The position numbers and the translations under genes are program-made. Of a stretch of 64,000 nt of DNA, positions 15,164 to 22,496 are shown one piece after another (within the stretch, counting starts at the first letter, position 1; every line of letters begins with the position of its first letter). Where the stretch lies: assembly GCF_023218175.1 (NCBI RefSeq), contig NZ_JALPTH010000009.1:124001-188000 (forward strand), written 5' to 3'. Source of the stretch: Streptomyces lichenis. GTDB taxonomy: Bacteria > Actinomycetota > Actinomycetes > Streptomycetales > Streptomycetaceae. The notes under the pieces are model-generated. The model saw only the letters and a list, made by a program, of their open reading frames with translations, was not told where the DNA came from and searched no databases.

Positions 15164-16314
15164 ACCGGCATTCCGCTCACCGGAAGCTCCTGGAGCCCGC
15201 GCAAGGTGGCGTGTCGCCAGTGGACGGGCTCGCCGGCCAGTTGCAGGTCGGGAGCGTGCCGAAGCAGCGCGGTCAGCGCCACGGCACAGGTGAGCCGGGC
15301 CAGCGACGCACCGGCGCAGGCGTGTGCGCCCCACCCGAACCCCAGGTTGTGGTTCGGGGTCCGCCTGAGGTCCAGCTCGTCGGGGTTCGAAAACTGCCGG
15401 GGATCCCGATTGGCCGCGGCGACCAGCACGATGACGTCGCTCCCACGGCGGAGCAGCCGGCCGCCGAGTTCGTAGTCGGAGGCGCATACACGGGCAACTG
15501 CCTGCACAGGGCCGGAATGGCGCAGCAGTTCCCTGATCGCCGTCTCGCTCACCCCCGCGGTGAGGAGTTCCTGCCACCTGTCCGGGGACCGCAACAGGGC
15601 GAGGACGGAGGCTGCGACAAACCTGCTGGTGGGGGCGTAACCGGCGTGAAGCGTGGCACGCAAGGTGTTCAGGACCATGTCCCGGGAGATCGCCGAGGCT
15701 GATTCCGCGCGGAGGAGATCTCCCAGCAGCCCGTTCTGCGGCTTCCGATCGAGCCAGCCGGAGATCACGGCGCTGAGGTGGTCACGGGCCAGGGTGCCCG
15801 GAGCGGCGGCCGCCGGGGTGAGGCCCGAGTCCATGGCCGCGACGATGGCCTCCGACCAGGCCACGATGTTCTTCTCGTCGGCGTCCGGAACGCCGAAGAG
15901 GTCGGCCACGGCCGCGAAGGCCAGCGGCGCGGTGAAGTCCGTGACCAGTTCGCATCTGCTCCGCCCTGACAGCCCGCGCACCAGCTGATCGGCCCGGTCC
16001 TCCAGCCTGGCTCGGATCGCCGAGAAGTCCTGGCGGCGGTAGGCGTCCATGAGGACGCGGTGAACGCTGCCGTGTTCCGGCGGGTCCAGAGTCTGGATGC
16101 TGAGCAGGTTGTCCGGGACGTCGATGCCGGCCGCCCGCAGATCGGAGGAGAATATCTCGGTACGGTGCAGTGCGAGCAGGCAGTCCTCGTATCCGCTGAT
16201 GACCCAGGCGTTGAGCGGCTCGTACCAGTGGACCGGATCAGCGGAGCGCAGGTGGTGGTACATGGGGTGCGGATCACGGATGGTGGCGTCGTCCAGCGGC
16301 CGGAAGAGTTCCAT
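15160..16314 (-). CDS. cytochrome P450, likely biaryl-crosslinking enzyme acting on MRYLH
   Basis: This is a 384-residue soluble bacterial P450 (CYP). The heme loop FGWGAHACAG carries the thiolate ligand Cys333, ELLR gives the ExxR motif, and the I-helix reads LHAGYAPTSR, where the usual acidic residue of the AGxD/ET motif is replaced. It starts at ATG 16314, directly downstream on the same strand of two MRYLH minigenes and a hairpin. In biarylitide loci a P450 joins Tyr3 to residue 5 of a pentapeptide precursor, and P450Blt from Micromonospora is known to act on MRYLH. By analogy this enzyme should form the Tyr3-His5 bond. A ferredoxin partner is not encoded nearby. Confidence 0.88.
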   Translation of the reverse strand: MELFRPLDDATIRDPHPMYHHLRSADPVHWYEPLNAWVISGYEDCLLALHRTEIFSSDLRAAGIDVPDNLLSIQTLDPPEHGSVHRVLMDAYRRQDFSAIRARLEDRADQLVRGLSGRSRCELVTDFTAPLAFAAVADLFGVPDADEKNIVAWSEAIVAAMDSGLTPAAAAPGTLARDHLSAVISGWLDRKPQNGLLGDLLRAESASAISRDMVLNTLRATLHAGYAPTSRFVAASVLALLRSPDRWQELLTAGVSETAIRELLRHSGPVQAVARVCASDYELGGRLLRRGSDVIVLVAAANRDPRQFSNPDELDLRRTPNHNLGFGWGAHACAGASLARLTCAVALTALLRHAPDLQLAGEPVHWRHATLRGLQELPVSGMPV

Positions 16315-16397
16315 GACGTGCCTTTCTGCCGTGCATGACGGGCGGCTTGCCTGGGGAGCCGGTCGGGATGAGCCCTCGTACGAGGGCCGTGCGCGGG

Positions 16398-16436
16398 CAG
16401 CGGGTGCCCCACCGCATTCCGGCGGGGCACCCGCTG
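16398..16436 (-). terminator. hairpin between the pentapeptide genes and the P450
   Basis: CAGCGGGTGCCCC (16398-16410) and GGGGCACCCGCTG (16424-16436) are perfect 13-bp arms around a 13-base loop. It lies 12 bases past the stop of the second MRYLH gene and 83 bases before the P450 start. A partial terminator or mRNA 3'-end stabiliser here would make precursor mRNA more abundant than enzyme mRNA, as in many RiPP operons. Confidence 0.7.
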
Positions 16437-16448
16437 TCTGCTGGTGGA

Positions 16449-16466
16449 TCAGTGGAGGTAGCGCAT
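16449..16466 (-). CDS. bytA-like: five-codon precursor gene MRYLH, second copy (biarylitide-type)
   Basis: This is an 18-base gene: ATG CGC TAC CTC CAC TGA, read from 16466 down to 16449. It encodes the complete pentapeptide MRYLH with no separate leader. A strong ribosome binding site (AAGGGGAGG) sits five bases before the ATG. The peptide is identical to the substrate of Micromonospora P450Blt and differs at one residue from the biarylitide precursor MRYYH. It differs from the upstream copy only in the Leu codon (CTC here, CTG there). After crosslinking, Met-Arg is expected to be removed, leaving a cyclic Tyr-Leu-His core. Confidence 0.85.
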   Translation of the reverse strand: MRYLH

Positions 16467-16511
16467 GATGCCTCCCCTTGTCTCAGGGTTCCGGTACGGC
16501 CGGCGGGATGA

Positions 16512-16529
16512 TCAGTGCAGGTAGCGCAT
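16512..16529 (-). CDS. bytA-like: five-codon precursor gene MRYLH, first copy (biarylitide-type)
   Basis: This is an 18-base gene: ATG CGC TAC CTG CAC TGA, read from 16529 down to 16512. It is preceded by GAGGAGG six bases before the ATG. It encodes MRYLH, the same pentapeptide as the copy 45 bases further downstream. The flanking sequences of the two copies differ apart from the ribosome binding sites, so the conservation is confined to the coding part, as expected if the peptide is under selection. The gene lies 152 bases after the hydroxylase stop, with no terminator visible between. Standard gene finders would miss both copies. Confidence 0.87.
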   Translation of the reverse strand: MRYLH

Positions 16530-16681
16530 GGTGAACCTCCTCGTGCCGGGCCGCTTGGGAGCGGCGGTGGGAGTGCGGGCGCGGGCCGTCCCGTCAGAAC
16601 AGCACGGGTCTCCCACGCGATCAGAGGGTGTGCCGGCGGATCCTGCGGGCGCACCGGGAGACGAGCCGGACGACCAGCGGG

Positions 16682-17671
16682 TCAGGCCTGCGGAAGCGCA
16701 GCGGTGCGCGTGATCTGGCGGCGTCTGCGTCCACGGCGGGTGTAGAAGACCGCGCGGGGGGAGTCGCCGAAGAGGTCCAGGTGGAGCCCGCGCTCCTCGA
16801 TCCACCCCTGGAAGCGGAAGTCTCCGCCTCCGACGTGGACCAGGGCGATGCTGGGGCCGCCACTGACCTTGAGTACGAGAGTGCCCTCGTGGTCGATCAC
16901 CTGCGCGGGCAGATCCGGTTCTGCCGATTCACCGACCTGATCATCGAGTCGCAGCACGCATGGAGGAACCGGCACCTCACAGCGGAAATCCGCGAGTTCG
17001 AAGGCTCGCAGAGGGACTTCGGGACGGTTGTACGCCACCTCGCTCATCGGGACACGGCTCTGGAAGTCCTCTGGAAAGAGGGAGAGCAGTCCCGGACTGA
17101 TCGAGCAGTCGATGACGAGGTGTATCCGCACCTGGTCGCCAGTGTTGATCACACTGTGCGGTCGGCTGAAGTCCCCGTACCACAACGTGCCCGGCTGCCA
17201 GCGGTGTTCCACCTTGTCGATCGACAGGACCGCGCCGGGGTTCGTGCGAACCGGCACGTGCACGCGTAGGAATCCATACGGCAGCCCGGTCGGGGTGTCG
17301 CGGTGTTCCGGCACCCGGACGCCTGGTGCCAGCGACATCAGGCGAACACTGCGCAGTTCGGCGGGCAATGACGCCAGGACCTCGGCCAGGTATGGTGCGT
17401 GCCTGATCCATGGGGTGTCCGCGAAACCCTCGGTGCCGGGACCACCCGGATCGGTTCGATCGGGGTCCCCGCCGGGACTGCGCAGTGGGAGGCAACGCCA
17501 GTCGATTCCCGTGGAGGGGGTCAACTCACCCCTGTCCACCACTGAGCGCTGAGCACCCCAGGTACGTTTACTGAGCCGATCCACGTCGCGCTGTAGCTTG
17601 TCGGGATCGAAGCTCAACCGCAGTCTCGCGGCTTCGGGTAAGTCTGCGATCGAGTCGAGTGACGCTCTCAC
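16682..17671 (-). CDS. 2-oxoglutarate/Fe(II) dioxygenase of the aspartyl/asparaginyl beta-hydroxylase family
   Basis: This 329-residue protein has residues ~85-190 matching the Asp/Asn beta-hydroxylase fold. The iron ligands are H123 and D125 in VPEHRDTPTG and H172 in SRPHSVINTGDQVRIHLVID; R182 is positioned to bind 2-oxoglutarate. Residues ~195-329 form an extra C-terminal domain I do not recognise. It starts at GTG 17671 after GGGAGGGGA. Leu11 is a TTA codon (17641-17639), so translation should depend on the bldA tRNA. It is the first gene of the minus-strand RiPP operon, followed by the two MRYLH genes. Hydroxylation of a residue of the core peptide is the natural hypothesis, but the substrate is unproven. 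Confidence 0.85.
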   Translation of the reverse strand: MRASLDSIADLPEAARLRLSFDPDKLQRDVDRLSKRTWGAQRSVVDRGELTPSTGIDWRCLPLRSPGGDPDRTDPGGPGTEGFADTPWIRHAPYLAEVLASLPAELRSVRLMSLAPGVRVPEHRDTPTGLPYGFLRVHVPVRTNPGAVLSIDKVEHRWQPGTLWYGDFSRPHSVINTGDQVRIHLVIDCSISPGLLSLFPEDFQSRVPMSEVAYNRPEVPLRAFELADFRCEVPVPPCVLRLDDQVGESAEPDLPAQVIDHEGTLVLKVSGGPSIALVHVGGGDFRFQGWIEERGLHLDLFGDSPRAVFYTRRGRRRRQITRTAALPQA

Positions 17672-17852
17672 GTGGTTCCCCTCCCGGTTGTTGGCCGGAC
17701 CCCGTCAAGCATTCACGGCCGGGTATGCCATGCGCAAGTGGATTCGCACCCTTGATCTTTGTCCGGGGCCTTGATAGTTGGGCGGCCGGCGCGTTCGGAT
17801 TCCCAGGCCTGAGCGTACGGGCCGTTCTCCGCTCGTGTGCGCACGCCCGCGG

Positions 17853-18635
17853 TCACGCCGTTCGTGCCTGGGGGCGGGCGAGGAAGTCCCGGACGAGGGT
17901 CGTGAGGTGCTCGGGTCGTTCGATCTGGGGCAGGTGTCCCGCCTCGGGGATGAGTGAGAAGGCGGCGCCGGGGATGGCGTCGGCGTAGGCGCGCCCGTAG
18001 TCGGGATGGCAGATCCGGTCGGCTTCTCCCCACACCACCAGGACCTGGCTCCTGGCGTCGGAGAGCCGGTCCAGCAGGGTGGCGTCACTCATGGAGGGGC
18101 CCCCGTAGAGGGCGAGCGCGGCGCGGTTTCCGGGGAGGGTGTCCCGCACGCTCTGCGGTAGGGAAGCGGGGTCGACGAAGTAGGTCGCGGGGTCGGCGAA
18201 GGATCGCGCGGCCACCTCGGCGGGGGTGAGGGAGAAGAAGTCGGCGATCGGGTGGCCGGGGACCTCGATCCCGACCCCGTCGACGATGACGTGGCCGGTG
18301 CAGCGCTCGGAGGCGAGCAGGGCCATCTCGGCGGCTGTCCAGCCACCCAGGGAGTTGCCGACGACCGTCACCTCCCGCAGGTCGAGCTGCTCCAGGAGGG
18401 CGGTGTACAGGGCTGCCAGGTCGCGGATCGAGGTCAGCGGCGCCGGGCGTGGGGTGCCGGCGAAGCCGGGGTGGACGGGGGTGAGGACCCGGACGTCGTG
18501 CGAGGCGGCCAGGCGGTCCGCCCACGGCTGGACGGTGGCGGGCCCGCCACCGCCGTGCAGCAGGAGGACGGGCCGCCCCGTCCCCTGGTCGTTCAGGGTG
18601 AGGGGCACGTCGTGGACGGTGAGGGAGGTGGTCAC
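17853..18635 (-). CDS. alpha/beta hydrolase
   Basis: This is a 260-residue alpha/beta hydrolase. The oxyanion loop is HGGGGP (27-32), the nucleophile elbow GNSLGG with Ser95, and a late GEADRICHPDYG plus AGHLPQIERPEHL carries the acid and catalytic His. It has no signal peptide. GTG 18635 is taken as the start (MTTSLTVHDV); the in-frame ATG at 18674 adds residues encoded by a simple GGCAC repeat and looks non-coding. It is divergent from the MarR gene at 18794, which has strong operators in the gap, so it is probably a MarR-repressed esterase or C-C hydrolase. The substrate is unknown. Confidence 0.85.
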   Translation of the reverse strand: MTTSLTVHDVPLTLNDQGTGRPVLLLHGGGGPATVQPWADRLAASHDVRVLTPVHPGFAGTPRPAPLTSIRDLAALYTALLEQLDLREVTVVGNSLGGWTAAEMALLASERCTGHVIVDGVGIEVPGHPIADFFSLTPAEVAARSFADPATYFVDPASLPQSVRDTLPGNRAALALYGGPSMSDATLLDRLSDARSQVLVVWGEADRICHPDYGRAYADAIPGAAFSLIPEAGHLPQIERPEHLTTLVRDFLARPQARTA

Positions 18636-18721
18636 GGTCGGACTCCGATTCTGCGGCACGGCACGGCACGGCACGGCACGGGAGCGGGCGGGGAGGTGGG
18701 CGGCTCTGGGCGAGCGGCCAT

Positions 18722-18781
18722 GTAAGGAACCTTAGAACGGTGTCCGAGGGATGGCAAGGGTCCTTATATAAGGAGCCTTGC
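18722..18781. promoter_or_regulatory. two MarR-type palindromic operators
   Basis: TCCTTATATAAGGA (18761-18774) is a perfect palindrome extended on both sides to GCAAGG...CCTTGC (18754-18781; one mismatch pair in 28 bases). A second dyad TAAGGAACCTTA lies at about 18723-18734. Both share the TAAGG/CCTTA half-site and lie between the divergent hydrolase and marR genes, with the major site 13 bases before the marR start. Confidence 0.8.
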
Positions 18782-18793
18782 TAGGGTGGGGTC

Positions 18794-19204
18794 ATGACAC
18801 CATCGCTGCAGGATGTGGGGCTGGCCGTGAAGCGCCTCCAATGGCGCCATCACCGCGAAAGCAACAGGGGCCTGAGCGCGGAGGCGGGGCTTTCGCTCGT
18901 CCAGTGGGACGTGCTGCGCCACCTGCGCGGCCGTCCCGACGCCTCGCTGCATGAACTGGCCCAGCTCACCTTCCAGACCGACCAGTCCATGGGGGAGCTG
19001 GCCAGGCGTATGACCGACCGCGGCCTGATCCTCCGGCAGGAAGGGCCTGGGCGCGTGGTGCGCCACCGCCTCACCGGTGAGGGTGAGACGGCCTACCTTC
19101 GCGGTTCGGCGGTCATGGACGGCGTGCTGGGCGCGTCGCTGGGGCGGCTGACGGAAGACGAACTGGAGGCGCTGCATGCGCTTCTGGTCAAGGCGGCGGA
19201 GTGA
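18794..19204 (+). CDS. MarR-family transcriptional regulator
   Basis: This is a 136-residue winged-helix protein. The DNA-binding region reads LSLVQWDVLRHLRGRPDASLHELAQLTFQTDQSMGELARRMTDRGLILRQEGPGRVVRHRLTGEGE, with recognition helix TDQSMGELARRM and a basic wing. The dimerisation helices are N- and C-terminal. It is probably an autorepressor that also controls the divergent hydrolase through the palindromes at 18722-18781. The ligand is unknown. Confidence 0.92.
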   Translation: MTPSLQDVGLAVKRLQWRHHRESNRGLSAEAGLSLVQWDVLRHLRGRPDASLHELAQLTFQTDQSMGELARRMTDRGLILRQEGPGRVVRHRLTGEGETAYLRGSAVMDGVLGASLGRLTEDELEALHALLVKAAE

Positions 19205-19288
19205 GTGAAGGGACGCGCCCGGGGGTGAAGGGGGGCGGGCGCGGCACCCCTCGCCTACTGGCAGCGAGGGGGTGGCGGGTTTCGGGTG

Positions 19289-20236
19289 TCAGGCCGGTGC
19301 GGAACCGGTGGGCGCGAAGAAGGTCAGGAGCGCCGAGACGAGGGCGCCGGGCGCCTCCTCGGGCACATAGTGCCCGCAACCCTCGATCACGAGCTCCTCC
19401 ACGTCGGTGGCGACGCGCCGCACGTCGCTCGCCACGCCGGCGCCTCGGAAGGCCGCACCCCCGACGGCCAGTACGGGCATCGTCAGGGGGGTGCGCATCC
19501 GCACCTTGTTCTGGGCGATCGTCGCGTCCAGGGCCCGGTAGGGCTGGAAGCTGGCATGCAGGGCGCCGGGCCGGCGTAGTGCCTCGACGTAGACGTCGAC
19601 GGCCTCCGAGGGCATGGCGTCGGGGGTGGCGCCCTTCGTGGCGAACTGGTCGCCGAAGTAGAGGTCCTCGCGCCCCTCGACGAGCTTCTCGTTGACCGAG
19701 GGCAGCCGGTTGAACATGAAGTGCCAGGTGGCCTGGACCGCGCGGGTGGCTGGCGGCAGGGCGCTCGGGTCGTCGGAGATACCGGGGAGGGCGGCCTCGG
19801 CCAGCACCAGCTGGATGACGCGCGAGGGGTGGTCGCCGGCCAGGGCGTAGGCGAGCATCATGCCGACGTCGTGGCCCACCAGCCGGAACTCCTCGTGGCC
19901 CAGGCCGGTCATGAGCCTGGCGAGGTCCTGTGCCGCGGTGACGCTGTCGTAGCCCGTTTCCGGCCTGTCGGAGCGTCCGACTCCGCGGGGGTCGACTGCG
20001 ATCACGGTGAAGTGCTCGGAGAGCGGGAGCATCACCTTGCGCCACTGCCACCAGAACTGGGGCCAGCCGCCCACCAGCAGCAGCGCGGGCCCCGAACCGC
20101 CCGTGACGGCGTGCAGGGAGATGTCGCCCAGGTCGTATCGATTGCTCCGGAACCGTTCGGCGAATCCGGCCGGCAGGTCGGGCACCGCCGTCACGGTGCC
20201 GAATCCGGTCACCGGCTCTGCTGGGACAAGCGTCAT
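19289..20236 (-). CDS. epoxide hydrolase-like alpha/beta hydrolase
   Basis: This is a 315-residue soluble hydrolase. The nucleophile elbow is GHDVG with Asp123 rather than Ser, the mark of epoxide hydrolases and haloalkane dehalogenases. GCGHYVPEEAPGAL near the C-terminus holds the catalytic His. The oxyanion motif usually written HGWP is GGWP here. DPRGVGRSDRP is the conserved strand-5 motif. ATG 20236 follows TTGGGGAACACC. It is divergent from the CGNR regulator, which probably controls it. It is likely to open epoxides or hydrolyse a related ester; the substrate is unknown. Confidence 0.85.
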   Translation of the reverse strand: MTLVPAEPVTGFGTVTAVPDLPAGFAERFRSNRYDLGDISLHAVTGGSGPALLLVGGWPQFWWQWRKVMLPLSEHFTVIAVDPRGVGRSDRPETGYDSVTAAQDLARLMTGLGHEEFRLVGHDVGMMLAYALAGDHPSRVIQLVLAEAALPGISDDPSALPPATRAVQATWHFMFNRLPSVNEKLVEGREDLYFGDQFATKGATPDAMPSEAVDVYVEALRRPGALHASFQPYRALDATIAQNKVRMRTPLTMPVLAVGGAAFRGAGVASDVRRVATDVEELVIEGCGHYVPEEAPGALVSALLTFFAPTGSAPA

Positions 20237-20251
20237 GGTGTTCCCCAAGAG

Positions 20252-20316
20252 GTTGAACCGCTTCAAGTGGTTCGCACGGTAGCAGGGGTGTGCGCGAACC
20301 GGATAGTGTGGTTCCT
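20252..20316. promoter_or_regulatory. divergent promoter region with dyads and a leaderless -10 box
   Basis: The gap contains AACC-n-CTT / AAG-n-GGTT (about 20257-20273) and GGTTCGCAC...GTGCGCGAACC-like half-sites (about 20270-20300), sharing a GGTTC/GAACC core. A -10 box TAGTGT at 20304-20309 ends eight bases before GTG 20317. The dyads are candidate operators for the CGNR protein. Confidence 0.5.
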
Positions 20317-20907
20317 GTGGCGGTCGGAGAAGATAGGGCATCGAGGGAACGCGGCGGGCGCTCGGACACCGAGACGCAGCCCCTGTGTCTGCGTTTCACG
20401 AAGACACTGACGCTTCGGGACTCGGCCGAGCCGAGGGAATTCCTGCTCCGGCCGTCCGACCTCGCGGAATGGTTCGTCGCCGCAGGGCTGGGCGGGCAAC
20501 CACCGCGGGTGGACGAGGAGTTGCTGCGCGAGGCGCGCGAGCTGCGGGAGTCGATCTACCGTGCGGCTCGGGCCGTCGCGGACGCGCGGGAGATGGCCCC
20601 GGCCGACCGGGACCGCGTCAACGAATGGGCCGGGCGGGGCGACGCGTTCCGGGTGCTTGACGGTGCCGGTGTCAGCTGGCGCTTCCCTCGTGCGTCGGCG
20701 GCGCGGTCCGCTCTGGCGGTCCTGGCCCAGGACGCGGTCGACACGCTCGGCGGCGTCCGAGTCGGCACCGTCAAGGTCTGCGCCGGGACCGGCTGTGTGG
20801 CGGTCTTCCTCGACGCCACCCGCGGCGGCTTCCGCCGCTGGTGCTCCATGGCGACCTGCGGCAACCGGGCCAAGAAGGACGCCATGCGCGTACGAGGCGC
20901 CCGGTGA
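20317..20907 (+). CDS. CGNR zinc-finger / ABATE domain regulator
   Basis: This ~196-residue protein has an N-terminal ABATE-type helical domain (LCLRFTKTLTLRDSAEPREFLLRPSDLAEWFVAAGL). The C-terminal CGNR zinc finger (VCAGTGCVAVFLDATRGGFRRWCSMATCGNRAKKDAMR) has four zinc-binding Cys positions and the CGNR signature. Such proteins are putative ligand-responsive DNA-binding regulators. GTG 20317 is favoured because TAGTGT precedes it at leaderless spacing; GTG 20290 is the alternative and would add nine residues. It is divergent from the epoxide hydrolase-like gene. Confidence 0.8.
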   Translation: MAVGEDRASRERGGRSDTETQPLCLRFTKTLTLRDSAEPREFLLRPSDLAEWFVAAGLGGQPPRVDEELLREARELRESIYRAARAVADAREMAPADRDRVNEWAGRGDAFRVLDGAGVSWRFPRASAARSALAVLAQDAVDTLGGVRVGTVKVCAGTGCVAVFLDATRGGFRRWCSMATCGNRAKKDAMRVRGAR

Positions 20908-20963
20908 CGGCGCGCGGTGCGCACTGGGTGAGTGGGCGGTGTGCGTGCCCCCGGGTGGACCGG

Positions 20964-21701
20964 TCAGCTCCTGAGGGTGCCGCCGAACTCCTCCGGGACC
21001 AGGTCGGCCTGCTCGTCGCCGCTCCTGACCAGGTCGAGGATCGCGGAGGCGACGCCCTCGGGGGACTGGGGCCGCAGTCCGCTGGAGGCCTCCATCCGCC
21101 GGGCGTCCTCGACGCTGCCGCGGACCGTCCCGACGAACTCGGTCTCGGTGATCGACGGGAACATCAGTGACACGGTGATGCCGGCGTCGGCGACCTCGGC
21201 GCGGGCGATGGCCGAAAGCTTCTGCAGAGCTGCCTTGGAGGCGGCGTACGCACCGGACCCGGGCAGTGTGGACCAGGTGATGCCGGAGCTCACGTTGACG
21301 ATGGCTCCGCCTGCCTGTTCGCGCATCCGCGGAAGGACCGCCTGCGTCAGCACCAGGGGGGCGATGAGATTGAGCTCAAGGAGGGCCCGGAAGTCGTCGG
21401 GGTCGATGGCGTCGACGGTGGCCTGCAACCCCTGGCCCGCGTTGTTGACCAGGACGTCGACGCGCCCGAACCGGTCGACCGCGGCACCTACGGCCGCCTC
21501 GACCTGACGCCGGTCCGTCACATCGCAGGGGACGGCCAGGGCCACGTCCTGGCCGAGTTCCTCGGCGAGGCGGATGATGCGCTCCTCACGGCGCGCGACG
21601 AGCACCACCCGTGCCCCGGCCCGGGCGGCGGCGCGCGCGGTGGCCGCTCCGATGCCCGATGATGCTCCGGTCACGAGCACGACGGCTCCGTTGATGTCCA
21701 T
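20964..21701 (-). CDS. short-chain dehydrogenase/reductase
   Basis: This is a 245-residue classical SDR. The cofactor motif is TGASSGIG near residue 11, with NNAGQG in the middle, and the catalytic Ser/Tyr/Lys appear in NVSSGITWSTLPGSGAYAASKAAL (YxxxK). The basic residue pattern ARREER after strand 2 suggests NADP(H) preference. It starts at ATG 21701 and is divergent from a MarR gene with two operators. The substrate is unknown. Confidence 0.9.
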   Translation of the reverse strand: MDINGAVVLVTGASSGIGAATARAAARAGARVVLVARREERIIRLAEELGQDVALAVPCDVTDRRQVEAAVGAAVDRFGRVDVLVNNAGQGLQATVDAIDPDDFRALLELNLIAPLVLTQAVLPRMREQAGGAIVNVSSGITWSTLPGSGAYAASKAALQKLSAIARAEVADAGITVSLMFPSITETEFVGTVRGSVEDARRMEASSGLRPQSPEGVASAILDLVRSGDEQADLVPEEFGGTLRS

Positions 21702-21834
21702 GAACGGTTCCTCCTCTGGGGGCCGGGACTTCCCGGACGTCGCGGACCGGGGGCTTCCCGGACTTCGTGGACCCGGGCTTCCCGGAAGATGTGATGGTTG
21801 TGGCGTCGGATCGTTCGGTACACTCGACGTTCAC

Positions 21835-21863
21835 GCTATCACGCGATAGCTATCACGCAATAG
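21835..21863. promoter_or_regulatory. two adjacent MarR operators (CTATCACGC-ATAG)
   Basis: GCTATCACGCGATAGC (21835-21850) is a 6+6 dyad. A second near-identical copy, CTATCACGCAATAG (21850-21863), follows immediately. The pair lies 18-47 bases before the marR start and ~135 bases upstream of the divergent SDR. A CTATC half-site is consistent with a MarR dimer. Confidence 0.78.
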
Positions 21864-21881
21864 GAAAGGCGTCGTGACGGT

Positions 21882-22343
21882 ATGGGCGAGGGCGATGTCG
21901 AAGCCTCGGGCCTCCATGAGCTGGCCGACCTGATCTTCGCCGTGGGGCGGCAACTGCGCCCCCCGACCGATCCCGCGTTCGAGCCGTGCACGCCGATCGA
22001 GATCAGCGTCATGCGGTACATCCACCACCACCCCGGCACCTCCGCGCGCGCCGCGGCGGAGGCGACCCTGCTCCCTTCGAGCAACTTCAGCCGGGTGCTG
22101 CGCGGCCTGGAGCAGAGGGGGCTGGTGGACCGCGTGGTGGACAGCGGCAACGCGCGGGGCGTGTGCCTGTACCCCACGGAGAAGGCCCACCGGAATCTGC
22201 GGTACCTCCGCGAGAACTGGGACCGGACCCTCCACGGCATCGTCGACGACCCCGCTGCCATCGAGACCGTCAACGCCACACTCCGGCGCATCGAGCAGGA
22301 GCTCATCGCTCGGCGGCGGGGTGGGGGCCGTCAGGAACCCTGA
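21882..22343 (+). CDS. MarR-family transcriptional regulator
   Basis: This is a 153-residue winged-helix regulator: EISVMRYIHHHPGTSARAAAEATLLPSSNFSRVLRGLEQRGLVDRVVDSGNARGVCLYPTEKA spans the HTH (recognition helix SSNFSRVLRGLEQ) and the wing. Start ATG 21882 follows AGGAAAGG at a rather long spacing. It probably represses itself and the divergent SDR via the operators at 21835-21863. It also sits just upstream of the KAS III/ACP cluster and might influence it. Confidence 0.9.
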   Translation: MGEGDVEASGLHELADLIFAVGRQLRPPTDPAFEPCTPIEISVMRYIHHHPGTSARAAAEATLLPSSNFSRVLRGLEQRGLVDRVVDSGNARGVCLYPTEKAHRNLRYLRENWDRTLHGIVDDPAAIETVNATLRRIEQELIARRRGGGRQEP

Positions 22344-22496
22344 AGCGGCCGGTGTCCTGTCCGCCGAATGGGGACGCGTGTTCGACTCGTACTCCCTCCG
22401 GGTCACTGATCGTCAGGGCCGGGGCACCTCCGGAAAATTGCCCCTACGGTGGCGCGCAGCCGCCTGATCACGGCGGACGGCCACCTGGGAGGTGTC

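Noticed and set aside
16274..16654. A longer precursor peptide ending near or spanning the MRYLH minigenes
   Set aside because: The longer frames (one ending in MRYLH from 16805, another out of frame) overlap the hydroxylase or P450 genes and lack ribosome binding sites, while each ATG of MRYLH has a strong one. The leaderless pentapeptide also matches known biarylitide precursors.
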